From assembly GCA_900708905.1 (NCBI GenBank), contig CAADRB010000071.1, positions 301,825 through 365,824 of the forward strand: 64,000 bases of DNA, in the 5' to 3' direction. This stretch comes from Hymenolepis diminuta (lineage: Eukaryota > Platyhelminthes > Cestoda > Cyclophyllidea > Hymenolepididae). The notes beneath the pieces are model-generated. The model was given only the letters and a program-made list of their open reading frames with translations. It was not told the origin of the DNA and did not search any database. The position numbers were made by a program, and so were the translations under genes. How positions within the stretch are numbered: position 1 is the stretch's first letter; the number at the start of each line of letters is the position of its first letter. Positions 37,042 through 48,200 of this stretch are shown in pieces.

Positions 37042-37072
37042 GGGGGGGAGGGGGGGGGTGTGGTTTTGGGGT
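37042..37072 (+). other. G-run cluster, possible G-quadruplex
   Basis: Runs of seven, nine, two and four G lie within about 30 bases, in otherwise AT-rich DNA. The long runs can each supply more than one G-tract, so four tracts of three or more G are available. No gene lies close by. Confidence 0.6.
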
Positions 37073-37939
37073 CCATGTCTAATAGGCAGCTGAGTAACGT
37101 GAAAGAAGGTGGGACCTTGATCACTTCAAGAGACCGCCACAAGTGTAATAATTAAAACTTCATATTAACGGTAAGACATGTTACGGTTAATTATTTCATT
37201 GAGAACAAATATAATTTTTAGAACGACTTACTAATTAAATTAAACGATTTTAATTTGAAACAAATTTAATTTAAATTAATGATAAATATCGTTGGTTAAT
37301 AGTATTCTATATTTGATATTTGGCTAAACATAGTTAATTTTTGCCGTAATTTATGATATTAATAACAAAACTAGAATTATAATTTTAATGATAAAAAGAA
37401 TAGAAAAAAGGAAAGACATAAAGACAAATTTTTCTGAGATTTGGAGGAAGGGATATAATTTGATTGGCAGATGGGTGAGGTTGGACACACCTAAGTAAAA
37501 TGCTTATCAAATCCAAAATAGGGAAAGGGCGGATGTTGGGATTAATGGATATGACATGGATTTGTGTAAGAACTGTTACATAAGTTTCGAGGAAAACCAA
37601 AATATACACATTTATATTCTTCGTAAATAATCTTAAAAATTATATGTAATCGCGGAAATTAAATTGAACTTACAACTTAAATCTAAATCATCTTCTCTGA
37701 GCCGCCAAGTAGCCAGTTCCTGTGCACGCAAAGTTAGAAGAATGGAGATTGCCTGAATAGACCCTATTTGGTTAAGAGAGAAATTAATTGTATTTAGGAG
37801 TTTGTTGGTATCATGATTATCGGCAACTGACCGACCACAAGAGGCCAGTCAATGAATTCAATATGATAAATAGACTAAGGTGTCGACAGTGGCGATCAAG
37901 AACTCCTTGTCAGTTAGCAGAGGTCTAAATGCAATTTTA

Positions 37940-38175
37940 GGGTCCCCAAATATAAGGCTACAAAGAGTAATGAGAAAGGTAGAGGAGAAGCGATAGTACT
38001 TAAATAAGACAAAGTGGAGAGAGATAGAAAGGGGAAGAGGACCATGAAGAAGAAGGCACGAGAATCTGCAGATAGAGAGGAGCTGGCTGAAGAACCTGGT
38101 TGTAGAAGTTGATCATCTGGAGTTTGGAGAGAGGATAACTGTGTAACTGTGTGATAAAAATAAGGAATTTAAAAT
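37940..38175 (+). repeat. Dispersed purine-rich repeat family D, copy 1
   Basis: This matches 44995-45235 in the same orientation. Both share an aaagagtaa start, a long GA-rich centre, the block gagaggagct...ggttg...agaag, and an end like gtgtgataaaaat / gcgtgatagaaac. The order of the inner blocks differs slightly between the copies. No coding sequence was seen. Confidence 0.45.
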
Positions 38176-38282
38176 CTGGCCAATGGAAAGATTGCAGTTG
38201 GATAATAGATAGATAGAGAATGTTAGTAGTTTAAATAGTTAAAAGGCAGTAAACATCCAACCGAGAAGGGAGGGGCCAAAAC

Positions 38283-38521
38283 NNNNNNNNNNNNNNNNNN
38301 NNNNNNNNNNNNNNNNNNNNNNNNNNNNNNNNNNNNNNNNNNNNNNNNNNNNNNNNNNNNNNNNNNNNNNNNNNNNNNNNNNNNNNNNNNNNNNNNNNNN
38401 NNNNNNNNNNNNNNNNNNNNNNNNNNNNNNNNNNNNNNNNNNNNNNNNNNNNNNNNNNNNNNNNNNNNNNNNNNNNNNNNNNNNNNNNNNNNNNNNNNNN
38501 NNNNNNNNNNNNNNNNNNNNN
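38283..38521. other. Assembly gap of 239 N
   Basis: A continuous run of undetermined bases. A - strand frame crossing it is an artefact of reading through N. Confidence 0.99.
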
Positions 38522-39381
38522 ATTTAACTAAGGGTTCTGAATGAATACGCCTTAGATTCAAGCTCCTACGTATCACAGTGCATAAAAATGATTCCTAAAT
38601 TATAAATTCACAGCCCACCATAAATGCCAACCACTATTTAGGTAGGATCCGAAGACACATTTGTTTTAATTCAAAGAGAATTGATTATCCTCTCAGATTT
38701 GCCCAATTAAATATTCAACAGCGGTAATGTTTGAAATATATGAAAGGTAAGTGCATATATTTTAAATGTCTTCAGAACATAAACGGTTTCTCACTTTCCA
38801 CCTCCTTGGTGGTTAGAATTAAAGCCTTGTCAAACAAGGCGTCTTGGAGGATGCTGTAATAGTAAATAGAATAGTTAATTATATCGAAAACTATTGTACT
38901 TACTGCCATGAGTACATGAGAGTGAATGAGGAAATTTTTAAAGAGGTAAGGGAAAGTGAAAAATTAAACCAATTAGAATTATTTAACACCTCTTTTATTT
39001 TTGTTTAAAAGGTATGCGTGGAATAATAAGACATCTTGAACAAAAAGCTGATTGTTAGTAGTTAAACAATTATTACTTATCTTTCGTCAGTCATATGGAA
39101 TTGGGATATAAAAAGGCAATTAGAAGTACGTATCTTAAGGCATTGTTGAGATGCTAGCTTCAATTGATCGTAAAATATGCTCATGAATCAGTCCAACAAT
39201 TGTAAGTACACCGGTGGCGTGGGGACCATAAAATCGGTAGCCATTAGCGCAGATACTGGCCAACCCCAATGGGAAGTATAGAAGAATGTGACTTTCTCAT
39301 AAGGGCGGCTCCAGGATGCGTTGTCCCTACCCAAGTGAAAGTCTGGTAATACTTCCCCTGATGGGCTTGGGACGTTTTCTG

Positions 39382-39450
39382 TGTGCTCTTGGCGCAGTTT
39401 TTAAAATACTCGTTTGCAAAACCAAAAGTCATGAGTTCAATTTTCATTTG
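39382..39450 (+). repeat. tRNA-derived SINE-like segment
   Basis: The segment resembles the internal promoter of a tRNA gene. TTGGCGCAGTTTTTAAAA looks like a degenerate A box / D arm, then comes a CGTTTGCAAAAC anticodon-loop-like stretch, then a GTCATGAGTTCAA block like a T arm / B box. It does not fold convincingly as an intact tRNA, and no acceptor stem is evident. A tRNA-derived short interspersed element or a tRNA pseudogene is more likely. Confidence 0.35.
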
Positions 39451-40285
39451 TATGCAAACAGCACAAGTGGCAGAGTTTGAAATTCTTATCGAGGAGGCTC
39501 AATGACACCATCTCCCAACCCAAGATGGGCTTTGGAAAAAGCATTCCTAAGTAGGTATGGAAATTATTACTTTCCTTATGCGATGCAATTAACTGCTTCA
39601 TGTTAAAATATTCCTTATTTAGGGCATTAGAATTTGTCTTCTGGTTTCCTTGAGTGCTTCCATATGCGAGATGTTCAATCTTTTTTGATCAATCGATTGA
39701 TTTTCGTCCTTGAACATTCAATTTAAGGTCATTTTGAATTGAGGTGACGTAAATGCAAATCTTTAAATATTTCTTTATAGGTATCAGTCACACGCTTAAA
39801 GGAAACTTTCGACACTGAATTACACAGCAAGTGTCAAGGAAAGTTATATTTAGCACATATCTCATACTCAATGACAAGAGCTTTCTCAAGCGTAAAACAA
39901 TCTTTGCTCATGATGCTCTCAAGAATTTTTCTGATTTAATTATGACGAACATAACAAGGCTGAAAGGAATGCACTAACTCTTCAAACCAAATCTTTGATA
40001 TGGCAATCGAGTTTAAGATATTAAAGGTACATTAGCAGTCTCTTCTACAATTTAACGCGAATTGTTCCAAGATGGGGCCAAATTTTAATATTTCTTACAC
40101 TTTTTAAATGTCTCTCTCCCTCAGCTTCACCTCTCTCCACTGTCACTGACAATTGCCACCTTTTATATTACTATCACTAGTGACACGATCAACATTCACT
40201 TGAACATAATCACCTCCAAAATCACCTAATTTGGTGACCTTTTGTGCTATATTTGCTCTCCAACGGCTATTAGTAAGTCCAACAG

Positions 40286-40550
40286 ACGATGAAGGAGAGG
40301 GGATTAAAAAGATACATCAAGGCATCTGTTGTTTTACCACAACAGTCCAATTCTGGACTCGAATTCTATAATATGTACTAAATGGGCAATTCACGTGACG
40401 AAGTTCAAATTGCACGATTCGTCCCATGGATTGCAATAATTGCTTGTCTGTGATCTTCAGTGCTTATTGGTCAGTATTATTTAATCAAGCAGAGCCGGTC
40501 TTGCCGCCTCACTTCGTTTTTTTCTTCGAATGGTTGAGAAGACAGAATCG
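40286..40550 (+). repeat. Dispersed repeat family A, copy 1
   Basis: About 148 bases from aatatgtactaaatgggcaa to ttgccgcctcacttcg match the - strand of copy 3 (43788-44055) with about four differences by eye. Weaker similarity extends to both sides, from a gaaggagaggggat block to gagaagacaga. An internal ATG-led frame starts at atgggcaattcacg but meets a TGA after about 24 codons, where copy 3 is open. The element identity is unknown. Confidence 0.8.
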
Positions 40551-40894
40551 ATAAACGATCTGAAGTTGCGCTTTGTTCAAAAAAGGAAAGAACTTTTAAA
40601 TATAAGGTTAAATCTTTGTAATTATATAGATTTAATGAGCCATCGCTAAGATTCGCACAATTCAACACCCGTCAAATATGTTATTTTTAAAGTATGGAAA
40701 TAATGCTTTTTTCAAATGATTGAATGGGTAAAGACTAAAGGGCATAAATAAATAATATCCTTACTAGCTTTCTAATCCCTGTGAGATTTAAATATTCTTC
40801 CTCTCTACTTTTCATACTAAATTTTTCATCGCTTTAGAAGATAGCGGTACTGGTAAAGTTTATGGAACTGGTAAAAACATCAGTCTGAAAATTT

Positions 40895-40912
40895 TCTCTC
40901 TCTCTCTCTCTC
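40895..40912 (+). repeat. (TC)n microsatellite
   Basis: About nine TC dinucleotide units in a row. No other structure was seen. Confidence 0.85.
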
Positions 40913-42340
40913 TGTTTAGAAAAGTCATTATCTTAAGTGAGTCCTCTCATAAATGGACTGAGTGAGAGACGAACGAAACATTAGATTTATTAACTTCTCA
41001 CATAGTGGTAAAGGGAGAGCTGGTTGGATTTTCTGATACGTATATGTATCAGGAAGGAAATCTCAGTCTAGGCAGGACCTTGCCCAAATGTGTTGTCAAC
41101 AAAGGCATCTAACAGTGCGGATATTTGTGCTCTAATGGTCCGGCAAATATGCCTAATGATTTCTAAATGTTTAGTGAAATACAACGTGGGGCTGGAATAG
41201 CCCGAAATAATGGTATTATCGGAGCTCTATTCGGTGTGGCTGAGGTCAAAAACCCTTGCAGAATTAAGGATCTTTTTAATGGCTAACAGCAGAAAACAGT
41301 CCTTCTCAAACCCAAAAGCCAAGAGTTGAAAGGAGACTAAAAAGATATTGAGCAGTAGCGGTGAAAAGGAGAAGCGTCCGTGAAGTGTTAATTAAATAAT
41401 ACAGGCCGTTTGAATCACAAGTACATAAGCTGAGTCATTGGAAGATATTGGCAAGTAAAATAATTAATTCATATGCAGGAGTACTTTGAGCCCAAATTAG
41501 GAAATATTCTGATTTCAAACACGTGAAAAACTTAAGCAAATTTTTAATCCGACGCCGCTTTAGAGAGCAGTCCTTCAGATATTCTCATGAACTTCATAGA
41601 TGAAAAAATGGTTTACAAAAATTTCAAAGCGATTTTTGTTACCTGAAAATGAAAGACAGACAGCCGAGAGCTTGAGCAGAAAGTACCCAATGGGGATTAT
41701 TTATCCGGGTGATGATCACTGGTGATTCGAGAGATGTCTATTCAGTTTCCCCATTGAATTACTCATTGTTCTATTTAAGTAGTGTTGTAACCTGCTCTTC
41801 TCCGTAGGATACCATAGCTGACTCTTAGATTTACTGAAATCAAGATCCCCATCAGAGAGGCTTTCTGATACTGCACCTCTTCCAAAGACGAGTGCTAGAA
41901 ACCGATTAGGGTTTGTATAGTTAGAGACTGAGAGTATGGTGATGCCATGCCCCCACTCTACGCTCTTAACTTTTGATGATTTCTGCCAAATTAAAAGTAC
42001 ACTACTGAAGAACTTTTGTTGGGTGGAAACAGGAGATAAAGGCGGATACAGAGGATTTTATTTCTGATTGCCTCATTAAATTCATCCAATTAGAAGTGTC
42101 AATATGGTACATAGACCTGTAGACTTGGGAATATTATGACTGAAGTGTGCAGAAGTGCAAGCAGCCAAAATCCATCTTTTTGGAATTTAAAAGCAAATAT
42201 CTGGACTTCATCAAACTCCTCCCTTTCTGAACTTGACAGTAATTGTTTAAATTATATATTATTACTCACTGTAATAATAGTAAAATGTTACAATTTCTAA
42301 TTTTCGGAAGAACTTGGAATCAATTAACAATAAGTCCAGT

Positions 42341-42570
42341 AAAAGATAAGGGGAAGGGATCAAAATTTGGCTGAGGACAACTTCAATACATCATGGAGTC
42401 TTGCTTCATTTGATTTTTGGACTCGGGTTGCACAATATTTACTAAACGGACAGTTCACTTCCTCTGGACAGCAGTAACTACTATCAACGATACTTAGTGC
42501 TTATTGACCGGTATTACTTCATCAAGAAGGATCCCTCTCGCTATTTCAGTTGAAAAGACAAAATATTCTC
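42341..42570 (+). repeat. Dispersed repeat family A, copy 2 (diverged)
   Basis: This follows the same order of blocks as the other copies: a gataaggggaagggatca start, tgaggacaacttcaa, gagtcttgcttcatttga, the block actcgggttgcacaatattt, aacggacagttcac, gtgcttattgaccgg, and a gaaaagacaaaata end. It lies between the near-identical copies 1 and 3 but is older by divergence. Confidence 0.65.
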
Positions 42571-43787
42571 GATCAATATTCAACAAAATCCACCATCTTA
42601 AATTGACGGAGATGAAAGAGCTAATAATTTTCAGTTAGTGGAGACCAGTAAATTTTGTCCATTCATGGTGAATTGGAGGGAAAATATTATCATAGCTGAG
42701 AATTTATTCAATAAAGACGAAAATCAGCACATTTCCTTGAAACTGCGAAAATGACCTCGTCCAGCTAGTTATGCGCAATGGTTCACCCTGAATTAACTTC
42801 ATTTACTCTGTTTGTAATTAAAAGGATAATTCCCAAGTCTGTTTAAGAAATCACTTTCCAGCGTTAGAGGATGACATCTGATGGAGTGATTGACAACTCT
42901 GTGCGAATTTCCAAGTCACGTAAACAAAATGCCAATTACTGCGTGTTTTCTACCAGGCCGGAAAAGTATCGAAGGCTCATTTGTTTACCTTTGCTTTCCG
43001 GATTTATGAGGCACATCAAAATAAATAATACATGGTGAAATTAAAGATTATAATCAATTTTATTAATAATGTTTTAATTGGCAAAAGGAAGTAGTTGTTT
43101 TGGAATAATATTTTTGTTATTGATAACTTATTATTACGGAATTTAAAATATTTATCAGCCAATTGCGTTGAATTTATGTGTGTTTACAAATCATTATGTG
43201 CGTGAGCAGGGATTGGAGCTTGTTTTAAATAAGTATACATTCAAAAAGTGGAAAGTGTAGAGTTTCAAGGAGAATGGAAGAAGATAAAGTACTGTTTGAC
43301 TCAACCAATGTTGAGGAACTATGTTTGCTTTAAAGGGGTCATCTGTTATTCTCCGGACCGTATCTTCCTCAAAAGTCGTTCTTCAGGAGATGTAAAATGT
43401 TTAATCTTTGCACACATAAGTATTTGCTCTGTCATACAAACCTGTCAAGTCAGGGGTCAACGGCACACTCATCCAACCACATTGTTTAGTTCTGGCAAAC
43501 GAGAAGGGGAGGGTAGAATGGAAGTTATTCAAAGTAAAATATCTCAGTCGACACATATCTGAAGAGATTTGATATATGCTCATTTTATTAATTGTACTTT
43601 TATTTTTAATATCGATTTTACTTAATTTCTATAAAAACTATCCAAAAGCTGAACCCTTTGGAATAATGGAGCCTAACTTTGGACATCAAATTTTGTCCCA
43701 TGGGAGAACTGTACGTGCGAAGACCTCAATATAGGCTTTTATATGCTATGCTAAAACTGTAAGCTGATGAACTGCATGTAGGAAAAC

Positions 43788-44055
43788 TCTGTCTTCTCGA
43801 TTATTCGAAGAAAAAACGAAATGAGGCGGCAAGACCGGCTCCACTTGATTAAATAATACTGACCAATAAGCACTGAAGATCGCAGACAAGCAATTATTGC
43901 AATCCATGGGACGAATCGTGCAATTTGAACTTCGTCACGTGAATTGCCCATTTAGTACATATTGTAGAATTCGAGTTCGGAAGTCAAGTGAAGCAAAACT
44001 CCTTGATATCTTGACGTTGTTCTCAGCATCTTTTTATCTTCTCTCTTTTATCACT
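43788..44055 (-). repeat. Dispersed repeat family A, copy 3 (inverted relative to copy 1)
   Basis: The - strand carries the element. A 66-codon frame (43751-43951) begins MGNSRDEVQIARFVPW and runs through the conserved core. Its equivalent in copy 1 has a stop, so whether it was ever a protein is unclear. Similarity to copy 4 extends past the core to a gataaaagagagaag block. Confidence 0.8.
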
Positions 44056-44059
44056 TACT

Positions 44060-44990
44060 GTGTGCTATAGCCAGTAGATGTCCATCAACACCTGGCGATT
44101 AGAAATGATTGAGTGGCAATAAGATCTCCACTACAGTGTCCACAGGCGGTCCCGCGATGTGTTTGCGTGTTTGCACGTAGATACCTAAATAGTTGTGTAT
44201 CATCGCGCCGAGATACAGACGACGAGATATGACTGGTGTTTAACAAAGAAATGTTTTGTATATAAATCTAATTCACTATTTAATAAATGGTGGCTTGCCT
44301 GTGACCTTTCAACTGATCCGGCGACATGAGTGACCTTGGCTTATTCCATCTATTCGATCTATGTGATGTGGCTCTCAACCCTCTCAACGTTATTACATTG
44401 GGCTTTTTCAACCGATTTCAATTAAAAATTGCGCAGTTTTTTATTTAATGTTGTGGGTAATAATGGCGGTAATTTAAATTTTCAGTAGAGTGAAACAGTA
44501 ACCAGGTAATGATATTTTCATCTTGGAAATTCTCAATTAAAATATGTTCTTTACCGCTATATCAATCTTATTACCTATGCGAGGCCATATAATTTTATAA
44601 TTCCTACTTACAAGAAAACACATAAACACGATAGCAGCAGAATCGTTCAGTAAAGTGTGAGAAATAGGGATTCGAGCAGAAAATGAGAATAAGGTCCGAT
44701 ATACAGTTTTACGCCAATTGAATTTTCAAATTCAAGTTGTGAATTTTCATTTAATGGATATCGTTCTCATGATCCTGTGTTCAAATTGCTGAATGTTTCC
44801 CTAAGTTCCCAATTGAATTCACGTCTGCGACATCTGTAGTATATTGATCAATCGACAAATCCGAATTATCAGGCATACGTTTCAATTCTTTTTTGAAGGT
44901 TTTGATTAATATCCGTTTCATGATTAAAACAGATGCAATAGTGTCACTTTGAGAACATTAGGAAATGGATATTGTGAGCTAAATGCTTGG
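44060..44990. other. Intergenic DNA, nothing recognised
   Basis: No credible frame, splice pattern or paired repeat was seen in this segment. Confidence 0.5.
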
Positions 44991-44994
44991 GCCA

Positions 44995-45235
44995 CTATAA
45001 GTAAGACCTCAAAGAGTAAGAGGAGGGTAATAGATCTAGTAAATGAAAAGTAGCAGAACGAGAGAAAGAGGACTGCAAACGCAGGAAGTATTTAAGATGT
45101 TGTTGACAGAATCTGGTTGGAGAAGCTGGAGACAGAGAGGAGCTAGTTGTAGGACTTGGCTGTCAGAGTTAAGCGACAGATTTCAGAGACAGGAGAGCTT
45201 GGCAGATGCGTGATAGAAACCGAAATATCGAACTT
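44995..45235 (+). repeat. Dispersed purine-rich repeat family D, copy 2
   Basis: This is the counterpart of 37940-38175. The block agaagctggagacagagagg followed by agctagttgtagg corresponds to gcagatagagaggagctggc plus tgaagaacctgg in copy 1. It ends in gatgcgtgatagaaac. It contains no coding frame. Confidence 0.45.
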
Positions 45236-45239
45236 GGGC

Positions 45240-48200
45240 TAGGAGATAAGATCATATCATAGTACATAAGAATAACAATTTAGTTACATTGATTGCCATA
45301 GTTAAATTTTGTGAAATATCCAAGGTAAATGCGTTGTGATTAGGACCTTGAAATGGGGAAGTTATGTGTCTGAAGGCCGCTTGAATATACCTGGGAGTTT
45401 GAAAAACGCGCCAATATATCCGGCGCGAAAAAATCCCGCCTACTGATGGCGGTAGCTATCAGCTGTCCAATTAACACACAAACTAGAGAGATGGCCAATC
45501 AAATATAACTCGTGAAAATTTAAATTCAAAATATTTCTTTTTATGTATTTCAAATAAATAATTTTTCCAGTTTGACAATGTAGAATATTTCAAATTCTTT
45601 AGGAATGTTAATTTTTAACTGAGAGATGAAATTAATCTTCAAGGAGAGCTAGTGAGTGCAATTCCCTTCAAGTTCGTCGGTTTTTGGAGCAGAACCATTT
45701 TGTTTCGGAAATGCAATTTTATGGGCGGAGAGGAAGAAAGAAATTAATAGAGATCGTCTCAATTTTGTTAGTTTGAGTGAGAGGATGTAATTTTTTTTAA
45801 TTTTCTCCCAATATTTGGGGTTTGTGTGTTTTAATTACCCCTCCAACAGACCGCGCGAAACGCAAAGTGACTGAGAGCGTGGGGTTAATGAAATCTAAAA
45901 ATCTGCTCTACTGCAACTACAACAGCACAGAATATTGAGTCACGTAATAAATTCAATTAAGTAGCAATTTCTCGTTTTCTTATCCTATCCCACTTGCCAG
46001 ATTCAACTCTTATTCCCGCATGAAGGATTATTTTTGCCCCAGAGCATTAATGCTAATTTACCTCCTTCAGATTTCTCGCAAATCTCTTCGGTCATCAAAT
46101 GCAAATTAAAAGATCTGCGAAAAATTCTCCCATAAATTCTCTTAAGTATAGAGGAGTGGTGAACACTGGTGTCGGAGACTTAGAAGACCTGTCGAGGTCA
46201 AGAGGGAAGTTTGCGGAATCTTGTAAATTTTATTAGGTTGATAATGAGATTTAATTTTGCTATCCTATGACAGGTTTTACAAAACCGAAGGTCTTTCTAG
46301 GGACAACAAGCGGATAGTTGTCTCCCCCAAATGCAAAAGACCTGAGTCTAAGTACGAATTTTAAGTGAATAGTTCACCATATACCACAAGAGAAAGGGAA
46401 GGCAGGAGAGTGACCAGAAACGAAGTGTCTGCAGTGAAAGTATGAAAATCGAAAAGCGAGTTGAAGTGAATCAAAATTGAGCGACGACATAAGCATTTTT
46501 ATTGGTAATCGAGATTCCAGTTTTCTTGCCATTCTAATCCTGTTTAAGAAGGAGGTGTCTAACGTGAGGAAATCTGTCTAATGCAAAAATGACTCATCTA
46601 TTTATATATTTGTGGGTAGAAGTAAACTAGATCAAATTTTGGCATGCACCAAGTTATATAATTGATCTCAGTTATGTGAAAAGAAGAAGCTGAGGAGAAG
46701 GGGGGTGAAATACAGACAGTTTGACAGTCAGGTCGATCTGCAAGCCCAAAAAACAGATCGTTTTTCTTGCTTAAGCAGGGCAGTCATGTGCTTTTATAGC
46801 AAAATTTTCAAATTTCACAGTTTTTTATTTTTTGTTCAACAATGAATTTTTAATATGCATTCAACTCACCCCTGCCCCGTAGGGAAAACTGTAAATTATT
46901 AATTAAGAAATATCAAAGCATTTTGATTGATTTGTATGCTAAAGAATGGAATATCAAGAAGAAAACTAATTTCCCCTCAGCTGTAGTTAAACAACATTCT
47001 TAACAGATGATATCATTACCGAGTGACCTCTTCAGGGTTCCCAGTATTGCAGAATAAAGACTGGATTCGCCATAAAGCTCGACACCGTGAGTATAGTACT
47101 ATAATGGATAAAGTTGGAGAGGAAGAGTGATTTACAAATGAAGTACGCTTATTTTTGCCCTTCTTTCCATATATAAAAATGCATGTATGTAGTCGAATTT
47201 GCCCATAATTTTAGAGTACCTGACTGTGGAGTTGGCCGTGAAAGTGTACAAATACGAGATGGAATAGTAGAAGCGGACGCCAGGATAGGGAACATTTTGA
47301 TTAGACAATCGGTCTGTTGATTGTCGTGAAGTAACTTTGCTACTTATGTCTTCTACTTGAAGTTTCTAAATTTCGTTACTAATATTACTGGTATTGCGCT
47401 TATGCTTGTCACTGCGTACCTACCGAGCAATTAATAGATTTCTACTGATCTCAAACTTCAAGATACACAATAAAGGAACTGTTAGAACATGTAACTGAAT
47501 ACTTTAGAGGCACTCAATAGCGGCTCACTCACTTCATCTGCCGTTCACTGGATTATCGAATTTTGAGTCCATCCCTCCACCTCAAAAGCGTTTCATGCTT
47601 TTTAGACACATTTATTGTTCCCTCTAGTCGGGTGATTTCCCACAATGAGGAGGTGTAAAAGTGCGTTTTTTTCGCACTTTTATGGGTAATTGTAACACCA
47701 CAAACCCTACTAACTAACATATACACAAATTCTGACAACCTTGAATTTCCTTGGTTCATATGCAGTATTTTGAGAAACAACGTCACTGTATGAGTACAAT
47801 AGAAGTACTTCAGAAAGTTGATTTAAATTTATTCACAGAAGATAGACTATTGTGCATACAAAGAAGATGTTAAAACTTCTGCGGTTGATATTTAGCATCC
47901 TTTGTTTAAATCGATAACTGTCATAATTTTTCGATCTGACATTTTTATTTGTATATTCTTCGGGTGATGAATACCTCCTCTTATTCAATTAACGGTACAA
48001 CCAATAACAAAAAAAAACAAATTTTTTTCCAAAATTTTATTGAAAATCATTCCCATCCTCCATTATTTTAAATTCAAATAACTGAACTTCGCGAGCATGA
48101 ACTCATTTGTCAAATTCGGACCTGCAAGATTTAGGAGAACTTGGACTTGAAGAATTGCCTTCCAAATGCTCTTCACAATTACTTTCAGAAAACGCATTTA

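Noticed and set aside
38223..38576. 117-codon - strand frame
   Set aside because: Most of it is the run of N in the assembly gap.
42410..42570. Possible terminal inverted repeats of one large element spanning 40286-44055
   Set aside because: The middle copy is in the same orientation as the left one and more diverged, which fits independent insertions better than a single element with inverted ends.
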